Assembly: GCF_001422445.1 (NCBI RefSeq)
Contig: NZ_LMNA01000026.1
Coordinates: 248,001-312,000, forward strand
From: Pseudorhodoferax sp. Leaf274
GTDB taxonomy: Bacteria > Pseudomonadota > Gammaproteobacteria > Burkholderiales > Burkholderiaceae_C
Length of the DNA stretch: 64,000 nucleotides
Reading direction: 5' to 3'
The notes under the pieces are model-generated. The model was given only the letters and a program-made list of their open reading frames with translations. It searched no databases and was not told the DNA's origin. Below are positions 52,346 to 60,645 of the stretch, piece by piece. The position numbers and the translations under genes are program-made. Within the stretch, counting starts at the first letter, position 1, and each line of letters begins with the position of its first letter.

Positions 52346-53014
52346 ATGCGTAGCTGGTTCGGTTCCCTGCGCGGCGCATCGCTGGCAACCGGCCGCCCGC
52401 CCGCCGGCGCCGAGCCGGGGCTGTTCGCCGCGGCGGCGCATGGCCTGGGCAGCGAAGAGGCGGTGATGGTGCCCTGGGAAACGCGGGCCGCCGAGGTCGG
52501 GGCGCGCAGCATTCCCTCCGGCACGGCCGTGGCCACGCTGCAGTCCCTGTGGGCACGCGACCGCAACATGTCGCGGCTGGACGCGCAGGACGTCGCGCAG
52601 ATGGAGCGCTTCTTCCGCTTCGTGCGGGTCGGCAGCGGCCGGATCGTCATCCACCAGCACGAGTTCGGCAACTTCATGGTGGTGCTGCTCCAGGGCAGCA
52701 TCGCGGTGGACCGGCGCCAACCCTGGGGCGAACTGCTGCGGCTGGCCGAGAGCCGGCCGGGCGACATCCTGGGCGAGATGTCGCTGCTGGACAGCGGCCA
52801 GCGTTTCTCCGCCTGCACCACCTTGAGCGACTGCGAGATCGCCGCACTGCCCGCGGAAGGCATGGATGAGATGATGCGCAGCGACCCGCGGCTGGCGGCG
52901 GCGCTGATCGCCCTGCTGGCGCGCAAGCTATCGTTGCGACTGCGTGCCGTCAATGCACGCCTGAGCGACCGCCCGAACCAGGAACATCCGTATGGAACGC
53001 GACCAGGCCAGTAA
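52346..53014 (+). CDS. cNMP-binding domain protein between pilT and pilU
   Basis: A 222-residue protein with one cyclic-nucleotide-binding domain. The conserved region begins AQMERFFRFVRVGSGRIVIHQHEFGNFMVVLLQGSIAVDR and has the phosphate-binding cassette PGDILGEMSLLDSGQRFSACTTLSDC. No helix-turn-helix is visible after the domain, so it is not a CRP-type DNA-binding factor. The first 60 residues are low complexity. It is placed between the two pilus retraction ATPases, overlapping pilU by 23 bp, and is probably a ligand-sensing modulator of pilus retraction (inference). The ligand is unknown: cAMP or cyclic di-GMP are candidates. Confidence 0.82.
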   Translation: MRSWFGSLRGASLATGRPPAGAEPGLFAAAAHGLGSEEAVMVPWETRAAEVGARSIPSGTAVATLQSLWARDRNMSRLDAQDVAQMERFFRFVRVGSGRIVIHQHEFGNFMVVLLQGSIAVDRRQPWGELLRLAESRPGDILGEMSLLDSGQRFSACTTLSDCEIAALPAEGMDEMMRSDPRLAAALIALLARKLSLRLRAVNARLSDRPNQEHPYGTRPGQ

Positions 53015-54128
53015 GTTCATCAGCGACCTGCTGCGGCTGCTGGTCACCCGCGGCGGCAGCGACCTGTTCGTCACGGCCGAGTTCCCGCCCGGCATCAAGG
53101 TCGACGGCAAGATCGTCAAGGTCTCGGCCCAGCCGCTGCTGCCGGCCCACACGATGGCGCTGGCGCGCGCCATCATGAACGACAAGCAGGCGGCCGAGTT
53201 CGAGCGCACCAAGGAGTGCAACTTCTCGATCTCGCCCGGCGGCATCGGCCGCTTCCGCGTGAACGCGTTCCTGCAGCAGGGCAAGGTCGGCCTGGTGCTG
53301 CGCGTGATCCCGGCCACGGTGCCCACGCTGGACGGCCTCAGCGTGCCCACGGTGCTCAAGGACATCGCGATGACCAAGCGCGGCCTGTGCATCATGGTGG
53401 GCGCCACCGGCTCGGGCAAGTCGACCACGCTGGCGGCGATGGTGGACTGGCGCAACGAGCATTCGCACGGCCACATCATCACCATCGAGGACCCGGTCGA
53501 GTTCGTGCACCCGCACAAGAACTGCGTGGTGACGCAGCGCGAGGTGGGCATCGACACGGAGAGCTGGGAAGCGGCGCTCAAGAACTCGCTGCGCCAGGCG
53601 CCGGACGTGATCCTGATGGGCGAGATCCGCGACCGCAGCACCATGGACCAGGCCGTCGCCTTCGCCGAGACCGGCCACCTGTGCCTGGCCACGCTGCACG
53701 CCAACAGCTCCAACCAGGCGATGGACCGCATCGTCAACTTCTTTCCGGAGGAACGGCGCGCGCAGCTGCTGATGGACCTGTCGCTGAACCTCAAGGCCAT
53801 CGTCTCGCAGCGCCTGGTGCCGCGCCAGGACGGCAAGGGCCGCATCGCCGCGGTGGAGGTGCTGCTGAACTCGCCGCTGATCGCCGACCTGATCTTCAAG
53901 GGCGAGGTGGCCGAGATCAAGGAGGTCATGAAGAAGAGCCGCAACCTGGGCATGCAGACCTTCGACCAGGCCTTGTTCGACGCCTTCGAGAGCTACCTGA
54001 TCACGTACGAAGACGCGCTGCGCAACGCCGATTCGCTGAACGACCTGCGGCTGCAGATCAAGCTCAACAGCCAGCGTGCGCGCAGCAACGACCTGGCCGC
54101 GGGCACCGAGAACCTGACGATCCTCTAG
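52992..54128 (+). CDS. pilU: PilT-like accessory retraction ATPase PilU
   Basis: A 378-residue paralog of PilT that assists forceful pilus retraction. Motifs: GSDLFVTAEFPPGIKVDGKI, Walker A GATGSGKSTT, Asp box TIEDPVEFVHPHKNC, Walker B DVILMGEIRD and His box ATLHANSSNQAMDRI. The C-terminus has the PilU form (SPLIADLIFKGEVAEIKEVMKKS), which replaces the AIRNLIRE motif of PilT. The start at 52992 overlaps the cNMP-binding gene by 23 bp. Its stop overlaps the convergent LysR gene by 4 bp. Confidence 0.96.
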   Translation: MERDQASKFISDLLRLLVTRGGSDLFVTAEFPPGIKVDGKIVKVSAQPLLPAHTMALARAIMNDKQAAEFERTKECNFSISPGGIGRFRVNAFLQQGKVGLVLRVIPATVPTLDGLSVPTVLKDIAMTKRGLCIMVGATGSGKSTTLAAMVDWRNEHSHGHIITIEDPVEFVHPHKNCVVTQREVGIDTESWEAALKNSLRQAPDVILMGEIRDRSTMDQAVAFAETGHLCLATLHANSSNQAMDRIVNFFPEERRAQLLMDLSLNLKAIVSQRLVPRQDGKGRIAAVEVLLNSPLIADLIFKGEVAEIKEVMKKSRNLGMQTFDQALFDAFESYLITYEDALRNADSLNDLRLQIKLNSQRARSNDLAAGTENLTIL

Positions 54129-55021
54129 CCCGGCGCGAACACGGCCTGCAGGTGCGCCAGCATGGCGCGGATGCGTGGCGCGCGGTGCCGCTCGGCCAGC
54201 ACCACGGCCTGGATGCTGTGCTCGCCAGGGGCCACGCTGTGCGCCAGCACGGGCTGCAGCCGGCCCTGGCGCACCAGCGGCTCGGCCACCAGGTCGTTCA
54301 GGCTGGCGATGCCCGCGCCGGCCAGCGCCAGCCCCACGACCGCCGCACTGCAATCGGCCCGCAGCTGGCCCTGCACGGGCAGGCTGGCGGGCCCATCCGG
54401 TCCGTGGAAGGACCACAGGTTGTGGCCCGGCACCGCGGTGTTGCCGACCAGCGCATGCGCGGCCAGCTCGGCCACGCTGCGCGGCGCGCCATGCTGCGCG
54501 AGGTAGGCCGGTGCGGCGTAGAGCCGGCGGCCGTAGCGCGCGAGCGGCCGCACCACGTGGTGGCCGGCAGGTGCCACGCCGGCACGCACGGCGATGTCGA
54601 TGCCTTCGTCGGCCATGCGGGCCAGGCGGTCGCCCAGGTGCAGCTCGACCTGCAGGCCCGGATGGGCGGCGCGCAGTGCCGGCAGGCTGGGCACCACGAT
54701 GTACTCGGCCAGCAACCGGCTCAGCGCGAGCCGGAGCAGGCCCGTGACGGCCGTGCGGCGCGGCCCCAGGCTGGCCTGCAGCGCGCGGCGCTCGGCCAGC
54801 ATGCGCTGCGCATGCTCGAGGAACAGCTCGCCCTCGTCGGTGAGCGCCAGGCCATGCGTGCTGCGGTGGGCCAGGCGCAGGCCGCAGGCGGCCTCGATGC
54901 GGCCCAGCGCGCGCGAGACGTTGCTGCTGGCCACGCCGCGCTCGCGCGCGACCTCGGAGAGCGAGCGCGTTGCCGCGATCCGGTCGAACAGTTCGAAGTC
55001 ATCGAAGCCGAGCTGGTCCAT
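54125..55021 (-). CDS. LysR-family transcriptional regulator
   Basis: A LysR regulator of 298 residues if the ATG at 55021 is the start (MDQLGFDDFELFDRIAATRSLSEVARERG). ATGs at 55036 and 55105 extend the same frame. The HTH is VARERGVASSNVSRALGRIEAACG, and the effector domain is of usual length. It is divergent from the tautomerase gene. The region between holds a perfect 10-bp inverted repeat that surrounds the start codon, so autoregulation or translational control is likely. The target is presumably the tautomerase and perhaps the dehydrogenase after it (inference). Confidence 0.9.
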   Translation of the reverse strand: MDQLGFDDFELFDRIAATRSLSEVARERGVASSNVSRALGRIEAACGLRLAHRSTHGLALTDEGELFLEHAQRMLAERRALQASLGPRRTAVTGLLRLALSRLLAEYIVVPSLPALRAAHPGLQVELHLGDRLARMADEGIDIAVRAGVAPAGHHVVRPLARYGRRLYAAPAYLAQHGAPRSVAELAAHALVGNTAVPGHNLWSFHGPDGPASLPVQGQLRADCSAAVVGLALAGAGIASLNDLVAEPLVRQGRLQPVLAHSVAPGEHSIQAVVLAERHRAPRIRAMLAHLQAVFAPG

Positions 55022-55046
55022 GCTTGTGCGCGCCATGCACAAGCAT
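55020..55046. promoter_or_regulatory. Perfect 10-bp inverted repeat at the LysR start
   Basis: ATGCTTGTGC, 7 bp, GCACAAGCAT. On the minus strand one arm holds the ATG of the LysR gene and the loop holds the alternative ATG at 55036. It may be a LysR operator (TTGTGC-N7-GCACAA core) or an mRNA hairpin hiding the start. Confidence 0.55.
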
Positions 55047-55125
55047 TGTGAACGCGCAGGCGTTTCGGCGGCGGCGCGCGCCGCGCACAGTGGCGGGCCC
55101 GTCACGGGATCACAGGAGAACCCTC

Positions 55126-55515
55126 ATGCCCTTCGTCCGCATCGACCTTCCCGACACCGTCTCGCCGCAGGACGCGCAAGCGCTCGGCGATGCCGTCCAC
55201 CAGGCCCTGGTGGCGACCTTCGAGGTGCCGCCCGACGACCGCTTCCAGGTGCTCGCACGCCATGCGCCGGGCGCGCTGGTCTGCACGCCGTCCTACCTGG
55301 GTGTGGCGCACTCCGCGCGCGTGGCGCTGGTGCAGGTCACCTGCTCGTTCGGCCGCACGCCCGCGCACAAGCGCGCGCTGTATGCGCGCATCGTGCAGAA
55401 CGCCGCGCAAGCCGGCTTCGCCGCGGCGGACGTGGTCATCCACCTGGTCGAGACCGCGCGCGAGAACTGGTCGTTCGGCGAGGGTGTGGCGCACTATGCG
55501 CCAGCGGCTTCCTAG
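55126..55515 (+). CDS. Tautomerase-superfamily protein
   Basis: A 129-residue protein of the tautomerase_2 family. After removal of Met the N-terminal Pro (MPFVRIDLP) is the catalytic base of the superfamily. Conserved later: VFQVLARHAPGAL-like RFQVLARHAPG, VTCSFGRTPAHKRALY and ENWSFGEGVAHYA. Members include malonate semialdehyde decarboxylase-like and uncharacterised enzymes. The ATG at 55126 has CAGGAG before it and gives the required Pro2; the upstream ATG at 54970 cannot be right. It is divergent from the LysR gene and 33 bp ahead of a dehydrogenase. Confidence 0.88.
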   Translation: MPFVRIDLPDTVSPQDAQALGDAVHQALVATFEVPPDDRFQVLARHAPGALVCTPSYLGVAHSARVALVQVTCSFGRTPAHKRALYARIVQNAAQAGFAAADVVIHLVETARENWSFGEGVAHYAPAAS

Positions 55516-55548
55516 AATCGCCGGTCCACTCTGGAGAAAAGAATCCGC

Positions 55549-56451
55549 ATGGCTTCCACCAATCCGCGCAGCTACACCGAACTTCCTGCACGCAACGTGG
55601 CCTTCCTGGGCCTGGGCGTGATGGGCTTTCCCATGGCCGGCCACCTGGCCCTGGCCGGCCACCAAGTCACGGTCTACAACCGCTCCGCGGCCAAGGCCCA
55701 GGCCTGGGCCGGCGAGTTCCAGGGCAAGACCGCTGCCACGCCGCGCGAGGCCGCGGCCGGCGCCGACATCGTGTTCTGCTGCGTCGGCAACGACGACGAC
55801 CTGCGCTCCGTGGTGCTGGGCCCGAACGGCGCCTTCGCCGGCATGGACAAGGACACGGTGTTCGTGGACCACACCACGGCTTCGGCCGACGTGGCGCGTG
55901 AACTGCACGGCAAGGCGCGCGAGGCCGGCCTGCACTTCGTCGACGCGCCGGTCTCCGGCGGCCAGGCCGGCGCGCAGAACGGCATGCTGACCGTGATGTG
56001 CGGCGGCGACGCCGAGCCCTTCGCCCGCATCGAGCCGGTGGCGCAGGCCTTCTCGCGCTCCATCGTGCTGCTGGGCGACAGCGGTTCGGGCCAGCTGGCC
56101 AAGATGGTCAACCAGATCTGCATCGCCGGCCTCGTGCAGGGGCTGTCCGAAGCCATCGCCTTCGGCCAGCGCGCCGGGCTGGACATGGGCCAGGTGCTGG
56201 CCGTGATCAGCAAGGGCGCGGCCCAGAGCTGGCAGATGGAGAACCGCGGCAAGACCATGGTCGAGGGAAAGTTCGACTTCGGCTTCGCGGTGGATTGGAT
56301 GCGCAAAGACCTGGGCCTGGTGCTGGACGAGGCCAAGCGCAACGGCGCGCGGCTGCCCGTCACGGCGCTGGTGGACCAGTTCTACGCCGACGTGCAGCAG
56401 GCCGGCGGCAACCGCTACGACACCTCCAGCCTGATCACACGGTTGAAATGA
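55549..56451 (+). CDS. 3-hydroxyisobutyrate dehydrogenase-family oxidoreductase
   Basis: A 300-residue NAD(P)-dependent beta-hydroxyacid dehydrogenase. Rossmann motif FLGLGVMGFPMAGHL (residues 19-33), substrate motif DAPVSGGQAGAQNGMLTVMCGG, and the catalytic Lys in SGQLAKMVNQ. Related enzymes act on 3-hydroxyisobutyrate, tartronate semialdehyde or succinic semialdehyde. The substrate is not determined. It follows the tautomerase by 33 bp, so one transcript under the LysR gene is likely. A terminator follows. Confidence 0.92.
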   Translation: MASTNPRSYTELPARNVAFLGLGVMGFPMAGHLALAGHQVTVYNRSAAKAQAWAGEFQGKTAATPREAAAGADIVFCCVGNDDDLRSVVLGPNGAFAGMDKDTVFVDHTTASADVARELHGKAREAGLHFVDAPVSGGQAGAQNGMLTVMCGGDAEPFARIEPVAQAFSRSIVLLGDSGSGQLAKMVNQICIAGLVQGLSEAIAFGQRAGLDMGQVLAVISKGAAQSWQMENRGKTMVEGKFDFGFAVDWMRKDLGLVLDEAKRNGARLPVTALVDQFYADVQQAGGNRYDTSSLITRLK

Positions 56452-56453
56452 AA

Positions 56454-56479
56454 CAGGGCGCCACGCGGCGCCCTGCTTT
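56454..56479. terminator. Bidirectional terminator hairpin
   Basis: CAGGGCGCC-ACGC-GGCGCCCTG, a perfect 9-bp stem with short T-runs on both sides (CTTT on plus; TTT on minus). It sits between the dehydrogenase stop and the convergent dolP. Confidence 0.75.
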
Positions 56480-56495
56480 GTCCGAGCCGGCCGGC

Positions 56496-57125
56496 TTACT
56501 TCGCCGGTGGCTGCTGGCCCAGGCGGGCCAGCTCTTCCTCGGTCAGCGTCTCGAACACGCGCACAACCTTGGCCACGTCCTTCACGCCGCGCGCGATCTC
56601 GGTCGCGCGGTTGGCTTCACGCTGGGTCACGCGGCCCATCAGGTAGACCACGTTGCGCTCGGTCACGACCTTGAAGGCATTGGCCTGCAGGTCCTTGGCA
56701 TCGATCAGCGAGGCCTTGACCTTGCTCGTGATCAGAAGGTCGGTGGATCGCTGCGTGAGCGCCGCCGGAATGCCCACGGCCAGGTCGTTCACCACGGAGC
56801 CCACGTTCTCCACCTTGGCGATGATCTGCTCGGCACGCTGGATGTCCTCGGTGCGCGGCACCTCGCCGGTCAGCAGCACCTGGCGGTTGTAGCTGGTGAC
56901 GCTGACGCGCGCGTTATCGCCCAGGGCTTCCTTCAGCCTGTTGCTGCCGCGCAGCTCGATGCCCTGGTCTTCCAGCTGGGCGCCCGAGGTGCGGCGGTCC
57001 ATGGCCACCAGCACGCCGCTGGCGAAACCGCCACCGACCACCAGCGGCACACAGGCCGACAGACTGGCCACCAGCGTGGCCGCCGCCAGCGACATCAGCA
57101 CGACGCGCTTGGAACTCACTTTCAT
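56496..57125 (-). CDS. dolP: BON-domain outer-membrane lipoprotein DolP (YraP)
   Basis: A 209-residue lipoprotein with two BON domains. The lipobox is LSAC with Cys25. BON1 covers about residues 60-120 ([20 protein letters not shown]) and BON2 about 130-195 ([40 protein letters not shown]). DolP binds phospholipids at the outer membrane and supports envelope integrity and BAM function in E. coli. It overlaps diaA by 4 bp, and the order rsmI, yraN, diaA, dolP matches E. coli. Confidence 0.93.
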   Translation of the reverse strand: MKVSSKRVVLMSLAAATLVASLSACVPLVVGGGFASGVLVAMDRRTSGAQLEDQGIELRGSNRLKEALGDNARVSVTSYNRQVLLTGEVPRTEDIQRAEQIIAKVENVGSVVNDLAVGIPAALTQRSTDLLITSKVKASLIDAKDLQANAFKVVTERNVVYLMGRVTQREANRATEIARGVKDVAKVVRVFETLTEEELARLGQQPPAK

Positions 57126-57721
57126 AGACTTGTTTCCTGGTCACCTAGCAATTGGGAGTCCACGCCATCGCACAGGCAGTGCAGCGTCAGCAGATGCACC
57201 TCCTGGATGCGGGCGGTACGGTCGTGTGGCACGCAGACATGCACATCGGTCTCGCGCAGCGCGCCGGCCATCTTGCCGCCGCCGCGGCCCGTCAGCGCCA
57301 CCACCGTCATCTCGCGCGCATGCGCGGCCTCGACGGCCGCCAGGATGCTGGGCGAATTGCCGCTGGTGGAGATGGCCAGCAAGACGTCGCCGGCCAGGCC
57401 GAGCGCGCGCACCTGGCGCGCGAAGACCTGCTCGTACGAATAGTCGTTGGCGATCGCCGTGAGGATGGAGCTGTCGGTGGTCAGCGCGATGGCGCCCAAT
57501 TCAGGCCGCTCGCGCTCGAAGCGGCCGACGAACTCGGCCGCGAAATGCTGGGCATCGGCGGCCGAGCCGCCGTTGCCGCAGGCGAGCACCTTGCCGCCAC
57601 TCGTCACACTGACAAGGATGGCCTGCACCGCCGCCGCGATCGGCTTGCTCAGTGCCTCGGCCGACTGGTACTTCAGGTCGGCGCTGTCGATGAAATGCTG
57701 TTGGATGCGTTGCTCGAGCAT
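57122..57721 (-). CDS. diaA: SIS-domain protein, DiaA/GmhA type
   Basis: A 199-residue SIS-fold protein. It has [48 protein letters not shown] and the end [19 protein letters not shown]. The gene neighbourhood (yraN before, dolP after) is that of DiaA, which promotes DnaA assembly at the origin. However the Glu in AAEF and the His/Gln near the C-terminus are those of GmhA, sedoheptulose-7-phosphate isomerase for LPS heptose. Both roles are possible; many betaproteobacteria have only one such gene. It overlaps dolP by 4 bp. Confidence 0.88.
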   Translation of the reverse strand: MLEQRIQQHFIDSADLKYQSAEALSKPIAAAVQAILVSVTSGGKVLACGNGGSAADAQHFAAEFVGRFERERPELGAIALTTDSSILTAIANDYSYEQVFARQVRALGLAGDVLLAISTSGNSPSILAAVEAAHAREMTVVALTGRGGGKMAGALRETDVHVCVPHDRTARIQEVHLLTLHCLCDGVDSQLLGDQETSL

Positions 57722-57787
57722 GGGGCGGTGATGATACCCCTGCGGTATTCCCTGCTGCCCCTGGGGTGGGGGCTGCCTGCGCGTGCT

Positions 57788-58177
57788 TCAGTCCGCGTCG
57801 AAGGCCGCCTGCAGCCACTGGGGCCCACCCGGCTCCAGCACCACCACGTCGAAGCGGCACGGCGGCGGCGTGGCCAGCCGCGCGAGGTAATGGCGCGCCG
57901 CGAACACGATGCGCCGGCGCTTGACGGCGCCGATGCTGGCCGCCGCACCGCCGTGCGAGAGGCTGGCACGGCGGCGCACCTCGACGAAGACCACGGTGCC
58001 GTCGGGCGCGCGCATGACGAGGTCGATCTCGCCGCCGCCACGGCCCGGCGTCCGATAATTGCGCGCCAGAAGGCGCAACCCGGCACGCTGCAGATGCGCC
58101 AGCGCCAAGGCCTCGGCCGCGTCGCCAGCCTGTTTCGTGGTCGGCCCGCTGGCCGCACCCTTCCAGAGGAATCCCAT
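57788..58177 (-). CDS. yraN: YraN/UPF0102 endonuclease-like protein
   Basis: A 129-residue protein of the YraN family, with a Holliday-junction-resolvase/RecB-like fold. Motifs: TTKQAGDAAEALALAHLQRAGLRLLARNYR, then the nuclease core GGGEIDLVM ... VFVEVRRR. Biochemical role is unknown. The ATG at 58177 matches the length of homologs; the ATG at 58252 would add 25 residues overlapping rsmI. Its start codon shares one base with the TTG start of the divergent rsmI. Confidence 0.9.
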   Translation of the reverse strand: MGFLWKGAASGPTTKQAGDAAEALALAHLQRAGLRLLARNYRTPGRGGGEIDLVMRAPDGTVVFVEVRRRASLSHGGAAASIGAVKRRRIVFAARHYLARLATPPPCRFDVVVLEPGGPQWLQAAFDAD

Positions 58178-59100
58178 TGAGCGCTTCTTTCGCCTTGGCG
58201 CTGCGCGCCGCCCATGAGGCCGCAGCCGCCCAGCATTACCCGCAGGCCGCACTCTACGTCGTCGCCACGCCCATCGGCAACCTGGCCGACATCGGCCTGC
58301 GCGCGCTGCATGTGCTGCAGCTGGTCGATGCCGTCGCCTGCGAGGACACGCGGCACACGCAGAGCCTGCTGCGTGCCTACGGGCTGGACCGCCCCGGCGC
58401 GCAGCTGCTGGCGGCCCACCAGCACAACGAGGCCGAGGCGGCCCAGGCCGTGCTGGCGCGCCTGGCGCAGGGCCAGCGCGTGGCCTATGTCAGCGACGCC
58501 GGCACGCCCGCACTGAGCGACCCCGGCGCGCGGCTGGTGGCGGCGGCGCGCGCGGCGGGCTTTGCCGTGGTGCCGCTGCCCGGCGCAAGCAGCGTGACCA
58601 CGGCCTTGTCGGTGGCCGGCATCGCCGAGGACGCGGCCTTCGTGTTCACGGGCTTCCTGCCAAGCAAGGCGGGCGAGCGCGACGCCGCCGTGCAGGCCCT
58701 GGCGGCCGAACCACGCGCCGTGGTGCTGCTGGAGGCGCCGCACCGCATCGAGGCGCTGGCGCGTGCGCTGGCGGCGCTCGGCGCGCGGCCCGTGACGGTG
58801 GGGCGCGAGCTGACCAAGCAGTTCGAGGAGATCGCCACGGTTGCTGCGCAGGAGATGCCGGCCTGGCTGGCCGCGCAGGCCACGCGCACGCGCGGCGAGT
58901 TCGCCTTGGTCGTCCATCCCGCGCCGGCCAGCGTGGAGCCCGTCGAGGACCTGCGTGTGCTGAAGCTGCTGCTGCCCGAGCTGCCGCTGAAATCCGCCGT
59001 GCGCCTGGCCGCCGAGATCACAGGCCAGCCACGCAACGCGCTGTACGCGCAGGCCCTGCGGCTCAAGCCGCAGCGGGACGAAGAGGCGGGGGACAACTGA
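58177..59100 (+). CDS. rsmI: 16S rRNA (cytidine1402-2'-O)-methyltransferase
   Basis: A 307-residue SAM-dependent methyltransferase that 2'-O-methylates C1402 in the ribosomal decoding centre. Family marks: LYVVATPIGNLADIGLRALHVL, CEDTRHTQSLL, YVSDAGTPALSDPGARLV, VVPLPGASSVTTAL, FTGFLPSK and the end AAEITGQPRNALYAQAL. No ATG lies before the conserved domain. The start is the TTG at 58177, with AGAGGA at 58165-58170. That ribosome site lies inside the yraN coding region on the other strand. Confidence 0.94.
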   Translation: MSASFALALRAAHEAAAAQHYPQAALYVVATPIGNLADIGLRALHVLQLVDAVACEDTRHTQSLLRAYGLDRPGAQLLAAHQHNEAEAAQAVLARLAQGQRVAYVSDAGTPALSDPGARLVAAARAAGFAVVPLPGASSVTTALSVAGIAEDAAFVFTGFLPSKAGERDAAVQALAAEPRAVVLLEAPHRIEALARALAALGARPVTVGRELTKQFEEIATVAAQEMPAWLAAQATRTRGEFALVVHPAPASVEPVEDLRVLKLLLPELPLKSAVRLAAEITGQPRNALYAQALRLKPQRDEEAGDN

Positions 59101-59107
59101 AAGACTT

Positions 59108-59183
59108 GGTGCGGCTGGCGGGGATCGAACCCACGACCCTTGGCTTCGGAGGCCAATACTCTATCCACTGAGCTACAGCCGCG
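59108..59183 (-). tRNA. tRNA-Arg (anticodon CCG)
   Basis: A 76-nt tRNA on the minus strand: acceptor GCGGCTG pairs with CAGCCGC. The anticodon arm is TTGGC-CTCCGAA-GCCAA with CCG in the loop. The T arm is GTGGG-TTCGATC-CCCGC, and CCA is encoded. It reads the Arg codon CGG. It lies just after rsmI on the other strand. Confidence 0.96.
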
Positions 59184-59243
59184 ACCGGGCGCCATTGTAG
59201 CCACGCGTCAGTGGTGACTTTGGCCGTTGGCTATGTGCCCGGT

Positions 59244-59702
59244 TCACGGGCCCGGCGGATCCGCCGGCCAGTCACAGCTGGCCGAGCGCGCCGATGCGGG
59301 GCTGCCGTCGGCCTGGCGCAGCCGCGCGTACAGCTCCAGCCGCACCGGCCGGCCGGCATCGACGTGCACGCGGAACTCGATGTGGCGCGCGTCCGCCGCG
59401 CGGGGCAGGCGCTGGTAGCCCCACACGAAGCTCTGCTCGCCACGCGCCGTGGCGCCCTGGGCCTGCTGCGCCATGGCAGCGGGTTCGAACACGCCGCCTG
59501 CCGTCAGGCGCGAGCGCACCCGCACGCGCCAGCCAGCCCCCATGAGGCTGGTCTCGCGGTAGGCGAGGAAGGCATGCGCCTCGCTGCTGGCCAGGTCGTT
59601 CGCCTCCAGGTAGACGAGCGCGTCGTAGCGCGTCCAGCGGTCCGACAGGGGCGGGCGCAGGCGCGCCGGGTCCTGGGGCGGACCCAGGCCGGGGGTTTGC
59701 AT
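59244..59702 (-). CDS. Hypothetical protein
   Basis: A 152-residue protein with no recognised family. It starts MQTPGLGPPQDPARLRPPLSDRW, contains RYDALVYLEANDLASSEAHAFLAYRETSLMGAGWRVRVRSRL, and ends with a beta-like IEFRVHVDAGRPVRLELYARL. There is no signal peptide or membrane helix. The ATG at 59726 would add eight residues. Codon use is like its neighbours, so it is probably real, but the function is unknown. Confidence 0.55.
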   Translation of the reverse strand: MQTPGLGPPQDPARLRPPLSDRWTRYDALVYLEANDLASSEAHAFLAYRETSLMGAGWRVRVRSRLTAGGVFEPAAMAQQAQGATARGEQSFVWGYQRLPRAADARHIEFRVHVDAGRPVRLELYARLRQADGSPASARSASCDWPADPPGP

Positions 59703-59785
59703 GGCGGACAGGGGGAGCGGCAGCATCGCTGTCCATGGTGGGAAGGCCCTGTTTCAGTGCGGTTGCAGGCGCGCAGAGACTTGTT

Positions 59786-60424
59786 TCACTTGTTGCGCAC
59801 ACCCTGCTCCCGCAGGCCCAGGCCGACCAGGTGCAGCTCCAGCATCTGGTCGCCCAGCGTCGGCAGATCGAAGGCGGCGGTGTCGAGCAGCCAGTTGAAG
59901 ATCAGCCCGTCGATGGTGGCATGCAGGCCCGCTGCCGCCACCGCGGCCGGCAGGCGCAGGCGACATCCGCGCTGGCGCGCCGCCAACCGCAGCGCGCGGC
60001 CGATGTCGCCCACGCACTGGTTGCGCACGCTGAGATGCCGCTCGCGCACGGCGTGCATCTCATCCACATACTCGACCTTGTGCACGGCGATCTCCACCAC
60101 GCGGCGCAGTTGCGGGTCGTCGCGCATGAGCACCAGCGCGTTGCGCAGCGAATCCTTCAGGCTCACCAGCGGATCGGCACCGTTGCTTGCCGCCTGGTGC
60201 AGCGACTGCTCCAGCGGCAGCGTGACGCGCTCCATCATGGCGTTGAAGAGGTCCGCCTTGTCCTTGAAGTGCCAGTAGATCGCGCCACGCGTGGCGCCGG
60301 CCTCGGTGGCGATGTGCTGCAGCGAGGTCTGCGAGACACCGTTGCGGTGGAACAGCCGCTCGGCCGCATCAAGCAACCGGTGCCGCGTGGCCTGGGCTTC
60401 TTCCTTGGTACTGCGCGCCACCAT
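59786..60424 (-). CDS. acrR: AcrR/TtgR-type TetR repressor of the RND pump
   Basis: A 212-residue TetR repressor of the AcrR/TtgR group: MVARSTKEEAQATRHRLLDAAERLFHRNGVSQTSLQHIATEAGATRGAIYWHFKDKADLFNAMM, with the characteristic IYWHFKDK. The C-terminal half is the multidrug-binding domain. It is divergent from acrA, with an AcrR-like operator 39 bp upstream of its own start. Loss of binding on contact with toxic compounds should raise pump expression. The ATG at 60424 gives the standard N-terminus. Confidence 0.94.
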   Translation of the reverse strand: MVARSTKEEAQATRHRLLDAAERLFHRNGVSQTSLQHIATEAGATRGAIYWHFKDKADLFNAMMERVTLPLEQSLHQAASNGADPLVSLKDSLRNALVLMRDDPQLRRVVEIAVHKVEYVDEMHAVRERHLSVRNQCVGDIGRALRLAARQRGCRLRLPAAVAAAGLHATIDGLIFNWLLDTAAFDLPTLGDQMLELHLVGLGLREQGVRNK

Positions 60425-60462
60425 TTCCTCCTCGGCAAGAGTCCGTTGTGCCCGGCGGGGGC

Positions 60463-60486
60463 AATATACATTCATCATTGTATGTA
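60463..60486. promoter_or_regulatory. AcrR-type operator between acrR and acrA
   Basis: A 24-bp inverted repeat. On the minus strand it reads TACATACA, then ATGATGAA, then TGTATATT, closely resembling the E. coli AcrR operator (arms TACATACA and TGTATGTA). It controls both divergent genes. Confidence 0.8.
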
Positions 60487-60645
60487 AGTAAGCTACACTC
60501 GCCGGCGTTTGGGAGCGTTGGAACCGGCGGCACTTGCCCAGCCGGCCACGCCTGATCCACCTCCCACCCATTTCCAATAAAGAGACCGGAGCCACCGCAG
60601 CGGCGGCGGTTGCGGCGTTGTGTTGTTGTCTGAGGAAGGAATCGC

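Noticed and set aside
59244..59726. Hypothetical gene as a possible toxin or tRNA-linked mobile cargo
   Set aside because: There is no integrase, attachment-site repeat of the tRNA-Arg end or toxin motif nearby.
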